Assembly: GCA_948907985.1 (NCBI GenBank)
Contig: CAQWMM010000026.1
Coordinates: forward strand, 1 to 32,048
Direction: 5' to 3'
Length of the DNA: 32,048 nucleotides
Source of the DNA: an uncultured Bacillota bacterium
GTDB lineage: Bacteria; Bacillota; Dehalobacteriia; UBA4068; UBA4997
The notes under the pieces were generated by a model that saw nothing but the letters and a program-made list of their open reading frames with translations, was not told the origin of the DNA and did no database searches. This document shows positions 1-6,048 of this stretch, one piece after another; position 1 is the stretch's first letter; each line of letters opens with the position of its first letter. The position numbers and the translations under genes are program-made.

Positions 1-2
1 CG

Positions 3-428
3 CCTTGTCATTGTGGCGATGTGCTGTATGTTAGGGAAACATGGTGCAAGTTCGTACCTGAACATATTATAGACGGTCAAAAGTATGCTTATAAAGCAAC
101 CACTGGTTCGGAGGATGAAAGAGTCAGAAAAGATTATGGTTATAAATGGCACCCCTCAATCCATATGCCTAAAGAGGCAGCAAGGATTTTCCTGCGTGTT
201 ACTGGGGTTAGGGTTGATCTGTCGCGTCCTATGAATCTTGGTGATTTAGAAGCAGAGGGTGTTAATACAATATGTGGATTTTATGCAGCAACGGAATTGT
301 TTGCAGATGTATGGGACAGTACAATCAAAAAAGCTGACCTTGCTAAATATGGCTGGGACGTTAACCCATGGGTGTGGGTTATAGAGTTTGAGCGTATCAG
401 CAGGGAGGAGGCATTGAAAAATGCGTGA
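3..428 (+). CDS. ASCH-like phage protein, 5' truncated by window edge
   Basis: The reading frame is open to the window edge. The residues before the first possible start (GTG at 21) read PCHCGD and lead into VLYVRETW, which in this common phage family is an internal motif (GDxLYVRETW). The true start therefore lies upstream of the window and 21 is not the start. The rest shows the family pattern: YKA, then WHPSIHMPKEAARIFLRVT, then a C-terminal WVWVIEFERI strand. These proteins are usually placed near ASCH/PUA-like RNA- or nucleotide-binding folds, but the function is not known. It overlaps the next gene by 8 bases, which suggests translational coupling in the early operon. The family match rests on recalled motifs; the biochemical role is not inferred. 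Confidence 0.75.
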   Translation, partial: PCHCGDVLYVRETWCKFVPEHIIDGQKYAYKATTGSEDERVRKDYGYKWHPSIHMPKEAARIFLRVTGVRVDLSRPMNLGDLEAEGVNTICGFYAATELFADVWDSTIKKADLAKYGWDVNPWVWVIEFERISREEALKNA

Positions 429-843
429 GATATTATTCAGAGGCAAGCGGCTTGATAATGGCAAGTGGGCTTATGGGTATCTTATAGCTCCAGAGTTTGC
501 TCCGAATAAAAAATACATCGGCTACTTATTTGCTGATGATGACCACGATATTGACGTTGTGGAGGTTGACCCTGAAACTGTTGGACAGTACACTGGTTTG
601 GATGATAGCAAAGGCCAAAAGATTTTTGAGGGCGATATTATGCTTCTAAACTCAGAACTTGGACAAAGATATGGTATTGTTGAGTTTGGAGAATATATCA
701 AAAAGAACAAAAAAGAAGCAAGTTTTTTTGTTCGCTGGAACCTTTCTTGTTTGAGAACTGATATTGGCTATTGGGCAAGTCGCAAGTATTGTGAAGTTAT
801 TAGCAATATCTATGACAACCCAGAGTTATTGGAGGTGCAATAA
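421..843 (+). CDS. YopX family protein
   Basis: A 140-residue protein of the YopX family, first named in Bacillus phage SPbeta and widespread in Bacillota prophages. The typical opening MREILFRGKRLDNGKWAYGYL is followed by TVGQYTGL and, near residue 70, KIFEGDIM. The small beta-rich core is thought to form oligomers, but no function is established. ATG at 421 lies inside the end of the preceding gene. The GGAGG at 404-410 sits somewhat far upstream, so coupling to the previous gene is likely. Length and start agree with the family. Confidence 0.88.
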   Translation: MREILFRGKRLDNGKWAYGYLIAPEFAPNKKYIGYLFADDDHDIDVVEVDPETVGQYTGLDDSKGQKIFEGDIMLLNSELGQRYGIVEFGEYIKKNKKEASFFVRWNLSCLRTDIGYWASRKYCEVISNIYDNPELLEVQ

Positions 844-1016
844 TGCCAACAGAATATAAATTTCTATTACCGCCAGTTTTATTGGTAAGCGTTGCAGCAC
901 TTCTTGACACTTATGGTTGCCCTTACAAGATAGTATCCCGTTTGTTTAGTCTATCTGTATTGTGGGCTATTATAAATATGTGCTATGTTGGGATAGCTTA
1001 CAATTATTGGAGGTAA
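843..1016 (+). CDS. small hydrophobic protein, 57 residues
   Basis: A short gene with ATG at 843 overlapping the last base of the YopX stop. A clean GGAGGT at 831-836 lies six bases before the start. The product has two hydrophobic stretches, about residues 7-21 and 36-54, separated by a short polar turn, so a two-helix membrane protein is likely. No family is recognised. Its place between two conserved phage genes, the ribosome site and the end-to-end packing make it a real gene. A role at the membrane, for example superinfection exclusion, is only a guess. Confidence 0.6.
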   Translation: MPTEYKFLLPPVLLVSVAALLDTYGCPYKIVSRLFSLSVLWAIINMCYVGIAYNYWR

Positions 1017-1022
1017 AGCAAA

Positions 1023-1358
1023 ATGACGATTGAAGAAGCAATCCGGATTTTAGATCCAGAAACAGGCTTTATGGAAGTGTCAAAATATTCAACTTTTAAT
1101 GATAGTGTTAATGCTTGTAGGGAAGCCGGCAAAATTGCAGCTGATGAACTGCGCAAGCGGCAGTGGATAAGCGTTAAGGATAGGTTGCCCGTGGCTGACG
1201 GTGATTATTTGGTTTATTTTGACGATGGTTTTGTAGCAATAACATTTTATAAGGCTAACAAAAGCGGCAAAAACGGCTGGGAGGTTTGGGCAGATGATGA
1301 GGTTACTCACTGGATGGAGCTGCCAGAACCGCCAAAGGAGGTTTTAATGAATGAATAA
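1023..1358 (+). CDS. DUF551 domain protein
   Basis: A 111-residue protein whose C-terminal half carries the DUF551 signature: WISVKDRLP at about residues 48-56, DYLVY soon after, and VTHWMELPEPP near the end. The N-terminal 45 residues are helical and acidic. DUF551 proteins are common in phage early regions and have no assigned activity. GGAGG at 1009-1013 precedes ATG 1023 by nine bases. The last codons (ATGAATGAATAA) overlap the start of the following small gene. Confidence 0.85.
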   Translation: MTIEEAIRILDPETGFMEVSKYSTFNDSVNACREAGKIAADELRKRQWISVKDRLPVADGDYLVYFDDGFVAITFYKANKSGKNGWEVWADDEVTHWMELPEPPKEVLMNE

Positions 1359-1443
1359 CCTTACGCGCTTTTTGTTGAAATACTTTTGGCAGCTTTGCAG
1401 AATCAGCTTTTTGCTGGGCTGTGTGGTTAGGTGGTTGATGTAA
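1351..1443 (+). CDS. very small hydrophobic peptide, 30 residues
   Basis: ATG at 1351 opens a 30-codon frame that overlaps the end of the DUF551 gene and stops at 1441-1443, directly against the ATG of the next frame. AAAGGAGG at 1334-1341 lies nine bases upstream and serves no other start. The peptide is rich in Leu, Phe and Trp with several basic residues, so it would sit at or in a membrane. No family is recognised. Support comes only from the ribosome site and the gapless packing. Confidence 0.4.
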   Translation: MNNLTRFLLKYFWQLCRISFLLGCVVRWLM

Positions 1444-1608
1444 ATGCTGATTGGTTTACAGGATTTAATCGACTGGTGTAATGCTTGGATTGACGATTAT
1501 TATGATATGTACGAAACAGAAGAAGATCTTACTCCAGAGGTCGCAAACTCGATTTTAGAGCATTTGCAGGAGTTAGTAAGGATTAAAGGAGGCGAACGAT
1601 GGCCTTAA
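1444..1608 (+). CDS. small acidic protein, 54 residues
   Basis: ATG at 1444 follows the preceding stop with no gap. The product is strongly acidic, with clusters such as IDDYYDMYETEEDL in the middle and a helical C-terminal half. It overlaps the next gene by 10 bases. The ribosome site is weak (GGTGG-like), so translation probably depends on the upstream frame. No family is recognised. Small acidic proteins in phage early regions are sometimes DNA mimics or inhibitors of host defence, but nothing here shows that directly. Confidence 0.45.
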   Translation: MLIGLQDLIDWCNAWIDDYYDMYETEEDLTPEVANSILEHLQELVRIKGGERWP

Positions 1609-1871
1609 AAGAGATTTTAGTTAAACACGAAGTTCCTTTTGATAAAGGGCACGAAAGCGAATGTGTCTATACGGCTGCTAATGATTACAATGGCGAGTAT
1701 ACGCTTTGCCCATTTCTTGCGTTTCGCGATAGGCATTATGGTTATAAAGGACCGGTAGAACGTAAGCAGCCGAAATGCACGCTTTTTAACCAGTGGTTGG
1801 AAAAAGAGCGGCATTATAAAAAGTGTTATGATTGTTTGGAGCACGTTATGGTAGGCGAAAATGCAGATTAA
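1599..1871 (+). CDS. cysteine-rich hypothetical phage protein
   Basis: A 90-residue protein with five cysteines at about residues 22, 37, 60, 76 and 79, the last two as a CxxC pair. A metal-binding fold is possible. A perfect AAAGGAGG at 1585-1592 lies six bases before ATG 1599, so it should be well translated. It overlaps the preceding and following genes (rusA starts at 1861). No family is recognised; position in the early operon next to a recombination nuclease is the only context. Confidence 0.6.
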   Translation: MALKEILVKHEVPFDKGHESECVYTAANDYNGEYTLCPFLAFRDRHYGYKGPVERKQPKCTLFNQWLEKERHYKKCYDCLEHVMVGENAD

Positions 1872-2280
1872 TTTCACCGTTCCGGGGGAGCCGCAAGGCA
1901 AAGCCCGGCCAAGGTTCAGCCGAAAGAATGTCCGAACCTACACGCCTAAAGATACGGTGATTTATGAAAATCTTATCCGCGCCGAATACCTGCGGCAGTG
2001 TTCCGGCCTGCGGTTTGCGGATAAGGAGCCGTTGGCAATGCGCATCCGGGCGTATTACAGCATACCTAAATCAGCCAGCAAAATTAGGCAAGCCGCTATG
2101 GCGGAGGGGTTGGTTCGCCCGGTTAAGAGGCCGGACGCGGATAACATAATCAAGGTGGTGGCAGACGCGCTGAATAAGCTGGCATATAGAGATGACGCGG
2201 ATTTGGTGCTGGTGGGCTTGGAAAAGTTTTACAGCTGGCAGCCGCGGCTTGAAATTGAGATTGAAAGTTTGGAGGAATGA
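1861..2280 (+). CDS. rusA: RusA family Holliday junction resolvase
   Basis: A 139-residue RusA-type endodeoxyribonuclease that resolves four-way DNA junctions made during phage recombination and replication. The fold signature is clear: an N-terminal strand FTVPGEPQGKARPR, then RPDADNIIKVVADALNKL at about residues 90-107, and a DD pair at 111-112. The acidic residues of PDADN and the following DD correspond to the metal-binding site of the family. Length matches the family (about 120-140). ATG 1861 overlaps the end of the upstream gene, and the stop overlaps the next start (ATGA), so the run is translationally coupled. Confidence 0.93.
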   Translation: MQINFTVPGEPQGKARPRFSRKNVRTYTPKDTVIYENLIRAEYLRQCSGLRFADKEPLAMRIRAYYSIPKSASKIRQAAMAEGLVRPVKRPDADNIIKVVADALNKLAYRDDADLVLVGLEKFYSWQPRLEIEIESLEE

Positions 2281-2663
2281 TTATGAAAATACCACAGGAA
2301 TTGGAATTGACATTGAACAGTAACACCTTTGCTGTTCTGAAAGCCGATTTTGACAATGTGCTGCAAAAGACGTTGACGAATATGCAGCATAAGGGCAGCG
2401 AGGCCGCCGAGGTTAAAGTCAGTTTGAAAATATCCTTTGATAAGGGTGTTGTTTCGGATATTCAGATTGACAATCTGGACGGCCAAGAAGAGGTTATTAT
2501 TCCGCGGTTTGACCATAAGGTAAGTTCGGTACTGCAAATTAAAGATGAGGTCAGCGGCACGCTGGGTGGGGAGTTTGCGCTGGTTTATGATGATGTGCGT
2601 GAAGATTATGTTATGCGGGAGATTATAAGTCCGCAAACCAGTTTGGGCGATTATTTGGGTTAG
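2277..2663 (+). CDS. hypothetical phage protein (early operon end)
   Basis: A 128-residue protein starting either at ATG 2277, overlapping the rusA stop, or at ATG 2283; GGAGG at 2271-2275 leaves seven bases to 2283, which favours the later start. It looks like a Clostridia-phage family often labelled 'replication terminator protein', with a central strand-rich part (KVSLKISFDKGVVSDIQI) and an acidic end. That label is a database habit, not a shown activity. It is the last rightward gene before a convergent terminator. Confidence 0.7.
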   Translation: MIMKIPQELELTLNSNTFAVLKADFDNVLQKTLTNMQHKGSEAAEVKVSLKISFDKGVVSDIQIDNLDGQEEVIIPRFDHKVSSVLQIKDEVSGTLGGEFALVYDDVREDYVMREIISPQTSLGDYLG

Positions 2664-2712
2664 GCGAAAAAAACAAGGAACTACACGCTTGAATCCGCGT
2701 GTAGTTCTCTCT
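2664..2712 (-). terminator. intrinsic terminator between convergent genes
   Basis: A perfect 11-base inverted repeat GAACTACACGC (2678-2688) and GCGTGTAGTTC (2697-2707) with an 8-base loop. Read leftward, the stem is followed by CCTTGTTTTTTTCGCC, a proper U-tract, so it is a strong terminator for the repressor gene at 2718-2939. Read rightward, the tail is less T-rich, so ending of the early operon here is plausible but weaker. Confidence 0.85.
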
Positions 2713-2717
2713 GGTTG

Positions 2718-2939
2718 TTAAATTTCCTCGCCGCTTTCTTTGTCAATAAAATTGATTTTTAATTCACAGCCCAAAACTTCGGCTATGTTGCGCAGTTCGG
2801 ATTCTTTAAAGTCGCCGCGCCCCAGTTTGTTGGAGAGGTTTTGTCTGGTCTGGCCGGTGCGTTCGGCCAGCAGCCCCAGTGTCAGATTGTTTCTTTGCAC
2901 GATAAGCCGTATTTTTTCGGTTGTGGTTAAATTAGCCAT
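2718..2939 (-). CDS. XRE-type helix-turn-helix repressor (small)
   Basis: A 73-residue protein that is almost only a DNA-binding domain. Residues about 20-55 form the helix-turn-helix (LLAERTGQTRQNLSNKL), followed by SELRNIAEVLGCELKINF. There is no protease or oligomerisation domain as in lambda CI, so it should act as a dimer on short inverted repeats. It is the only leftward gene in the window and is divergent from the 302-residue gene at 3106. AGGAGG (complement at 2948-2953) lies eight bases from its ATG. The intergenic region carries matching operator-like repeats over both promoters, which suggests self-control and control of 3106. Confidence 0.85.
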   Translation of the reverse strand: MANLTTTEKIRLIVQRNNLTLGLLAERTGQTRQNLSNKLGRGDFKESELRNIAEVLGCELKINFIDKESGEEI

Positions 2940-2963
2940 TATTATTACCTCCTACTGATTAAT

Positions 2964-2992
2964 ATGTTACAGTATACACTAATAAATGTCAA
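2964..2992 (-). promoter_or_regulatory. promoter of the XRE repressor gene with operator half-site
   Basis: On the minus strand TTGACA (complement of 2987-2992) and TAACAT (complement of 2964-2969) are 17 bases apart, a good sigma-A promoter in front of the repressor. The spacer contains AGTGTAT (complement of 2974-2980), the same half-site found in the opposite promoter. A repressor bound there would block its own transcription. Confidence 0.7.
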
Positions 2993-3040
2993 TAGTAAAA
3001 ATAATATTTCTAATTTTAATGGAAATGTTTACACAAATAC

Positions 3041-3069
3041 TTGACTTGATACACTTTTTAGTGTATAAT
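3041..3069 (+). promoter_or_regulatory. strong sigma-A promoter with embedded palindromic operator
   Basis: TTGACT at 3041-3046 and a perfect TATAAT at 3064-3069 with a 17-base spacer drive the gene at 3106. Between and partly over the -10 box sits a perfect inverted repeat, ATACACT (3049-3055), TTTT, AGTGTAT (3060-3066). Such a site inside a promoter is the usual place for an XRE repressor. The repressor gene next door has the same half-site in its own promoter. Confidence 0.85.
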
Positions 3070-3105
3070 ATAAGTATAAGATGATATAAATAAGGAGCTG
3101 TAAAG

Positions 3106-4014
3106 ATGAGTGAAAGACAATATTTTCCGATTAATGAGAGCCTGGCAAAACTGGCTCACGATATGATGTCAATGCGTGATTATCCGGAGGGCAGCAAAAC
3201 CGCTGAATATAAGGGCTATGCTGATAAAGCCTATGATTTGGCAGAACGCATTGCCAAAGAGCGGCCAAAACAGGCGGCCAGGGCTTGGAAGATTGCCACG
3301 GCTTATGCCCGGCGTATGGCGGACAATCTGAATGCGGACAGCCGGATTGGCACAATGTGTCCCTCCATTTTGATTGCCGGCGGCAGCAATTTTCCGGTCA
3401 GAAAAAAGGAAAAGCAGAACGCCGCCGCAGATCGCAACCACGCCGAGTTTGCAGAAATTCAAGACTATATAAAAAAGCTGGAGAGTATTTTGTATGGCAA
3501 AGAGGTTATTCGCTCTGATGATGAGGACGCGCTCATGCTGCTGGAAGAAAAAATATCCAGCCTTGAGGTGCGGCAAGAGTTTATGAAAGCTGTCAACGCT
3601 TATTTTCGCAAACATAAAACGCTGGAGGGTTGCCCGGAGCTTACGGATGAAATGCGTTGGCGAATTGAAGCTGACTGGGCGAGGGGCTGGTATGTCGGCA
3701 TACCATTTCCAGCTTATGAACTTTCTAATAATAACGCTAATATTAAGCGCATAAAAGGCCGCCTGGAAAAGCTTAAACAGGAAAAAAGCCGGGAAAGTTC
3801 AGAGATTGAGATAAGCGGACTTGGTTTTTCCGTTAAAGAGAACGTTGAGGAAATGCGCTTGCAGCTGTTTTTTGATGACAAACCGGAGCCGGAGGTGCGG
3901 GATAAATTGAAACATCGGGGGTTTAAGTGGTCGCCCTGTAACGTCTGCTGGCAGCGGCAGCTGACCGATAACGCCAGGTATGCTTTGCGGCAGTTGGTAG
4001 CGGAATTAAGCTAA
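3106..4014 (+). CDS. hypothetical phage protein, 302 residues, repressor-controlled
   Basis: A soluble 302-residue protein. Residues 1-75 are helical, about 105-180 are charged and coiled-coil-like, and the C-terminal 45 residues form a compact motif (FDDKPEPEVRDKLKHRGFKWSP, then WQRQLTDNARYAL). That end is shared by many phage and plasmid proteins of Bacillota, sometimes attached to methylase or anti-restriction-type proteins, but I know of no proven role. AAGGAG at 3092-3097 precedes ATG 3106 by eight bases. It is the first gene after the strong operator-bearing promoter, so in a lysogen it should be held down and be among the first genes on at induction. Confidence 0.75.
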   Translation: MSERQYFPINESLAKLAHDMMSMRDYPEGSKTAEYKGYADKAYDLAERIAKERPKQAARAWKIATAYARRMADNLNADSRIGTMCPSILIAGGSNFPVRKKEKQNAAADRNHAEFAEIQDYIKKLESILYGKEVIRSDDEDALMLLEEKISSLEVRQEFMKAVNAYFRKHKTLEGCPELTDEMRWRIEADWARGWYVGIPFPAYELSNNNANIKRIKGRLEKLKQEKSRESSEIEISGLGFSVKENVEEMRLQLFFDDKPEPEVRDKLKHRGFKWSPCNVCWQRQLTDNARYALRQLVAELS

Positions 4015-4049
4015 GACAAAAATTTGCTGGGGAGGCGGTTAAAATAACC

Positions 4050-4439
4050 TTGCAGGAGTTATCCAAATATTATAATTTATTGCAGCGTATAAGCCGGGCG
4101 GAGGAAATATTGGCCGGCCTGCAAAGCGCCGCCTGCCCCGGCGCGCAAAAGCTTTCCGGTATGCCCGGTACGTCGGGGGTTAGGGATAAGCTTGGTGATT
4201 TGGCAGCCGAAATTACGGATATGCAGCGGCTGATTGAGGAACTTAAACAGGCTGCGGAGCAGGAGCGGACAAAAGCAGCGGCCTACATAGACGGCATAGC
4301 CGATGAGCAAACGCGCCTGATTTTCCGCCTGCGCTTTTTGCATTGCCTGACCTGGTCGGAGGTGGCGGAAATTATTGGCCGCAGGAATACGGCCTCTGGC
4401 GTTAAAACGGTTTGCTATCGTTATCTGAAAGGAAAATGA
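4050..4439 (+). CDS. sigma-70 region 4-like late regulator (DUF1492 type)
   Basis: A 129-residue protein with an N-terminal helical coil (about residues 1-80) and a C-terminal sigma-region-4-like helix-turn-helix, LTWSEVAEIIGRRN, at about 103-116. This layout fits the DUF1492/ArpU-like phage regulators that often stand just before the packaging genes and are thought to switch on late transcription. The start is uncertain: TTG at 4050 is the only standard start, but GGGGAGG at 4029-4035 is 14 bases away, while the in-frame ATA at 4044 is spaced eight bases from it and would give an ITLQELSKY opening close to the family start. It is followed by a promoter and a terminator. Confidence 0.75.
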   Translation: MQELSKYYNLLQRISRAEEILAGLQSAACPGAQKLSGMPGTSGVRDKLGDLAAEITDMQRLIEELKQAAEQERTKAAAYIDGIADEQTRLIFRLRFLHCLTWSEVAEIIGRRNTASGVKTVCYRYLKGK

Positions 4440-4469
4440 AAAGTTGCGGCGCGTGCGTCGCCGTGCTGC

Positions 4470-4499
4470 TTGCTGCTCCGCCTGTGTTTGTGATATAAT
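4470..4499 (+). promoter_or_regulatory. candidate late promoter
   Basis: A perfect TATAAT at 4494-4499 with a weak -35 match TTGCTG at 4470-4475, 18 bases apart. Its start point would fall about 20 bases before the terminator stem at 4526. A poor -35 box could mean an activator is needed, perhaps the sigma-like protein encoded just upstream. No better promoter is seen before the packaging genes. Confidence 0.45.
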
Positions 4500-4525
4500 A
4501 TAATTGTAAAATTCTAATCAAGCCA

Positions 4526-4560
4526 AGCGGTTCCTGCAAAACAGGGGCCGCTATTATTTT
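4526..4560 (+). terminator. intrinsic terminator before the late operon
   Basis: Stem AGCGGTTCCTG (4526-4536) pairs with CAGGGGCCGCT (4542-4552) over all 11 positions, two of them G-U, around a CAAAA loop. ATTATTTT follows. It ends the early transcript from 3106/4050 and also stands right after the candidate promoter at 4470-4499, so it may act as an attenuator for the late genes. Confidence 0.8.
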
Positions 4561-4674
4561 GGAAAGGAGGTTTTAGGCCGAGCGTTTCTCCTTTGCGTTT
4601 CGGTCAGGCTTTGCGCTGATATGTACGCCAACATTTAGCGGCGGAGCTACTTAAAAATTAAAGGAGATGTTTTT
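4561..4674 (+). promoter_or_regulatory. leader with orphan ribosome site in an inverted repeat
   Basis: This non-coding stretch holds AAAGGAGG at 4563-4570 with no start codon in reach. Its AAAGGAG is the perfect complement of CTCCTTT at 4588-4594, and GGCCGA/TCGGTC around 4577-4613 could form an overlapping hairpin. The region may be a structured leader of the transporter gene or the scar of a lost gene. The real ribosome site of the next gene, AAAGGAG, lies near 4660. No known riboswitch class is recognised. Confidence 0.35.
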
Positions 4675-6048
4675 ATGTATGGTTTAATTATACTTGCTTT
4701 TTATACTCTGCTTATGTTATCGGCGACTAAATTGTTTTCTGCTCGGACGTTGACGGCAGAAACTTTTCACGTTGCGGATCGCCGGATAGGCACGTTGCAG
4801 GGAGCGATGAGCATTGCCGCAACCTGGATTTGGGCGCCGGCGCTGTTCACATCGGCTGAAAAGGCGTATGTTAACGGTTGGCCGGGCTTATTTTGGTTTT
4901 TGGCACCAAATGTTTTATGTTTACTGCTTTTTATTCCTTTTGCCAGGAGGATCCGCGAGCAGACGCCGCGGGGTATCACTTTATCCGCCTATATGGCGCA
5001 AAAGTATCATTCCAGGGCGGTGCATAGTATTTATTTGCTGACTTTAACGGCTCTGGCGGTGCTTTCAACGGCGGTGCAGCTATTGGCTGGCGCTAAAATT
5101 TTAGCGGTGATTACCGGCTGGCCCTTTTGGAGTTTAACTTTGGTTTTGGCTTTAATTGCTTTTGCTTATGCGCAGTATTCCGGCATTAAAGCCTCTGTGC
5201 TGACGGATAGTCTGCAAATGCTGTTTATGCTGGCCTTTGCGGTTTTATTTGTGCCGCTGGCCTGGCAAAAAACCGGCGGTTTGGCAAATTTACTGAATGG
5301 TCTGGCTGGTTTCTCTGGGGAATATTCAGCCTTGTGGGACGCTAATGGATTGCAGCTTTTTCTGGCTTTTGGTTTACCCAGCGCTATTGGCCTGCTGGCG
5401 GCTCCTTTTGGCGACCAGTGTTTCTGGCAGCGGGCTTTTGCAATTCGGGCAGATAAACTGGGGCGTGCTTTTAAGCTGGGCAGCATATTATTTGTGCTGG
5501 TGCCGCTGTCTATGGGTTTGCTGGGCTTTATGGCGGCCGGTTACGGTTATGCTGCCCAAGATAGGGGGTTAGTAAATTTTGAACTTATAAGCGGCTTGCT
5601 GCCAGGTTGGGCAATGCTGCCATTTTTGTTTATGGTGATATCCGGCCTGCTCTCCACAGTGGATAGTAATTTATGTGCGGCGGCCTCTTTAACCAGCGAT
5701 TTCAACCTTAACCTGCGCACCGCCAAAGGTGTGATGCTGCTTTTGCTGATAACGGCGATTGCCATTGCCAACATTCCCGGTTTGGGTGTTACAGATTTAT
5801 TTTTGTTATACGGCGCGCTGCGAGCCACAACAATGTTGCCAACAGTGCTGACGCTTTTAGGCCGGCCGCTTAAAGCCGGCGCGGTATTTGTGGGGATTGC
5901 AGCTGCTATGCTGGTTGGTATACCGCTGTTTGTATCGGGTATGCTTGGCGGTAATGTGCTGCTGCAAACCGGCGGCAGTCTGTGTGTCTTGCTGCTTTCG
6001 GGCCTGATAAGCCTGATAGCCTCGGGCCGAAAGGAGGCGCAGGCATAA
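4675..6048 (+). CDS. sodium:solute symporter (SSS) family transporter
   Basis: A 457-residue, very hydrophobic protein with about 12-13 membrane helices. It fits the SSS family (PutP/PanF/DUR3 type), which couples sodium entry to uptake of a small organic solute. Recognisable points are the N-terminal helix, FHVADRRIGTLQGAMSIAATWIWAPAL (family position of the first-helix break), GITLSAYMAQKY, YSGIKASVLTDSLQMLFM, FGDQCFWQRAFAIR and, around 330-345, ISGLLSTVDSNLCAAASL. The last two resemble the DQxxxQR and STxDS signatures. The substrate cannot be told. AAAGGAG precedes ATG 4675. Its stop overlaps the next start by one base, so it is the first gene of a coupled five-gene cassette. A solute transporter inside phage late genes is very unusual. 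Confidence 0.88.
   Translation: MYGLIILAFYTLLMLSATKLFSARTLTAETFHVADRRIGTLQGAMSIAATWIWAPALFTSAEKAYVNGWPGLFWFLAPNVLCLLLFIPFARRIREQTPRGITLSAYMAQKYHSRAVHSIYLLTLTALAVLSTAVQLLAGAKILAVITGWPFWSLTLVLALIAFAYAQYSGIKASVLTDSLQMLFMLAFAVLFVPLAWQKTGGLANLLNGLAGFSGEYSALWDANGLQLFLAFGLPSAIGLLAAPFGDQCFWQRAFAIRADKLGRAFKLGSILFVLVPLSMGLLGFMAAGYGYAAQDRGLVNFELISGLLPGWAMLPFLFMVISGLLSTVDSNLCAAASLTSDFNLNLRTAKGVMLLLLITAIAIANIPGLGVTDLFLLYGALRATTMLPTVLTLLGRPLKAGAVFVGIAAAMLVGIPLFVSGMLGGNVLLQTGGSLCVLLLSGLISLIASGRKEAQA

Noticed and set aside
2740..2958. Rightward frame opposite the repressor gene
   Set aside because: It is the mirror of the repressor gene; that gene has a helix-turn-helix, a ribosome site and a promoter, this frame has none.
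5982..6047. Earlier start of the first PP-loop protein
   Set aside because: It would lie within the symporter gene without a ribosome site; ATG 6048 has GGAGG and a one-base overlap.
4675..6048. Host chromosome segment next to a prophage end
   Set aside because: Phage genes in the same direction lie on both sides, and the stop overlaps the next cassette gene.
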